Assembly: GCA_038231495.1 (NCBI GenBank)
Contig: JBBRLG010000501.1
Span: 1 to 5,476 of the forward strand
Length of the DNA: 5,476 nucleotides
Source: JBBRLG01 sp038231495
Lineage (GTDB): Bacteria > Planctomycetota > Planctomycetia > Gemmatales > Gemmataceae
Reading direction: 5' to 3'
Position numbers and translations under genes: made by a program. The notes beneath the pieces were generated by a model, which saw only the letters and a program-made list of their open reading frames with translations, was not told the origin of the DNA and did not search any database. Below, one piece after another: positions 4,572 through 5,476 of this stretch. Each line of letters starts with the position of its first letter. Position 1 is the stretch's first letter.

Positions 4572-5476
4572 TCACTTCCCGGCTTTCTCGTCCTCTTCCA
4601 GCCAGACCGCCAGACAGCGCTGTATTTCTCCCCGGTGCTGGCGTAGCAGCCGCTCCACGTCCAGTACGCTCGGCCGCACCTTGCGCGGATTCCAGGGCGG
4701 GTGCAACCACCAAGCGTCGCCGCACTTTTCCTCCAACTGGAACTGCAACAGCCGTAGGGCCGTCAGCGTCACGAACAACACCTGGGTCGTCCGCAAGATC
4801 GGCTTCTTGGTCCAGGCCCGGCATTCCTCCCAGCCCAGGCGCTGCTTCAAGTCGCGGAAGCCGTCTTCCTGGCGGAAACGCGCGCAGAACAACTCCACCA
4901 CTTGCAGGCCCGTGAGGTCCGGGGCACTGGTTACCAGCGTGAAGCGCTGGCGGTAGCCTTCGACCTCGGCCACCACGGCCTTGACCGGCGTCTGGTGTCC
5001 CAGCACCCGCCACAGGCACACCACCTCCTTCCAGCGCACGCGCCGTCGCCGCCCGTACAGAAAGGCGTAGCCCTCGTGCCACGGGCCCGGCCAACGGCCC
5101 CCTTGGCGGGGCGGCGACAACGGCCGGCCCCACTTCGGCGTCGGCCCCCGTTGCCCCGGCCGCCGCCGGGACGGCGGCAGCGCACACAGCCGGGCATCGT
5201 GCCGCAGGCGCGTCAGGACCTCGACGCGCGGCTGCTGCGGGTCGTCGGGTCGGACCAGCGGCCGCACCACGCTGCCCAAAGCGAAACCGCCGTCGCACAC
5301 CAGCAAATGCGGGCCCGGCCGCTCGCGTGCCTGCTGCCGGGCCCGTTCGACCAGCCGTTCGCACTTGGTCCGGAACACCTCCCCGGCCGGCAACTGCGTC
5401 TGGCGGCAGTAGAGCCGGCCGGCCACCGGCATAAACCACGCCGGCTGGTCGGGGTTCTCCAGCAACGCGCCGAGCA
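4572..5476 (-). CDS. IS4-type DDE transposase, C-terminal part (N-terminus outside window)
   Basis: This encodes the C-terminal part of an insertion-sequence transposase that cuts and joins the ends of its own element. The frame is open to the right edge, so the start and the first catalytic aspartate lie outside. Counting from a TTG at 5465 (297 residues), LLVCDGGFALGS supplies the likely second aspartate (D58). FCARFRQEDGFRDLK carries the IS4 signature Y-2-R-3-E-6-K as F193, R196, E200, K207, with phenylalanine in place of tyrosine. Between them lies a segment rich in arginine, glycine and proline (about 95-150), probably the beta-strand insertion domain of IS4 transposases. After the signature, LGWEECRAWTKKPILRTTQV is typical of the C-terminal helical part. 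The visible part has no frameshift or stop. The subgroup (IS4 or IS701-like) is not resolved. Confidence 0.85.
   Translation of the reverse strand, partial: LGALLENPDQPAWFMPVAGRLYCRQTQLPAGEVFRTKCERLVERARQQARERPGPHLLVCDGGFALGSVVRPLVRPDDPQQPRVEVLTRLRHDARLCALPPSRRRPGQRGPTPKWGRPLSPPRQGGRWPGPWHEGYAFLYGRRRRVRWKEVVCLWRVLGHQTPVKAVVAEVEGYRQRFTLVTSAPDLTGLQVVELFCARFRQEDGFRDLKQRLGWEECRAWTKKPILRTTQVLFVTLTALRLLQFQLEEKCGDAWWLHPPWNPRKVRPSVLDVERLLRQHRGEIQRCLAVWLEEDEKAGK

Noticed and set aside
4432..5439. Long minus-strand open frame overlapping the transposase (335 codons)
   Set aside because: It is longer than the visible transposase frame but consists mostly of A, G, P and R with no recognisable motif. The overlapping frame carries the IS4 catalytic signature, so this one is a GC-rich shadow.
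4137..5476. The 24-bp inverted repeats as the ends of the insertion sequence carrying the transposase
   Set aside because: Both repeats lie on the same side of the transposase gene (4137-4160 and 4357-4380), so they cannot flank it. The right repeat could coincidentally be near one end, but nothing in the window supports this.

Overview
The window looks like a piece of plasmid or plasmid-derived integrative backbone from a high-GC bacterium. The protein styles (a 496-residue replication initiator of the RPA type, a DnaG-like TOPRIM primase, an IS4-type transposase) and the lack of Shine-Dalgarno sequences before the starts fit a planctomycete, perhaps of the Gemmata/Isosphaera kind. That assignment is inference from composition and protein style, not from a database match.

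Layout from left to right. Positions 1-840 (+) hold the 3' part of a DnaG-like primase gene. Positions 841-1388 hold no gene but are unusually rich in short perfect hairpins and nested inverted repeats. Positions 1389-1598 look like a replication origin: a 38-bp AT-rich stretch, three identical 18-bp direct repeats (iterons) and one DnaA-box-like 9-mer that overlaps the rep stop codon. Positions 1590-3080 (-) encode the replication initiator, whose 3' end points at the iterons. Positions 3187-3765 (-), upstream of rep on the same strand, encode a 192-residue protein with an N-terminal helix-turn-helix, a central coiled coil and a basic/aromatic tail. This is an architecture seen in single-protein plasmid partition or copy-control factors. 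Positions 3766-4571 hold no convincing gene but contain a 244-bp MITE-like element bounded by near-perfect 24-bp inverted repeats (4137-4380). Positions 4572-5476 (-) hold the C-terminal part of an IS4-type DDE transposase that runs off the right edge.

Read together, the HTH/coiled-coil protein and the initiator form a likely replication/maintenance operon transcribed leftward into its own origin. The primase gene converges on the same origin from the other side. The right third is mobile-element territory next to the backbone. The strongest finding is the iteron origin placed downstream of rep, between convergent rep and primase genes. I see no defence system, CRISPR array, tRNA or rRNA in the window.
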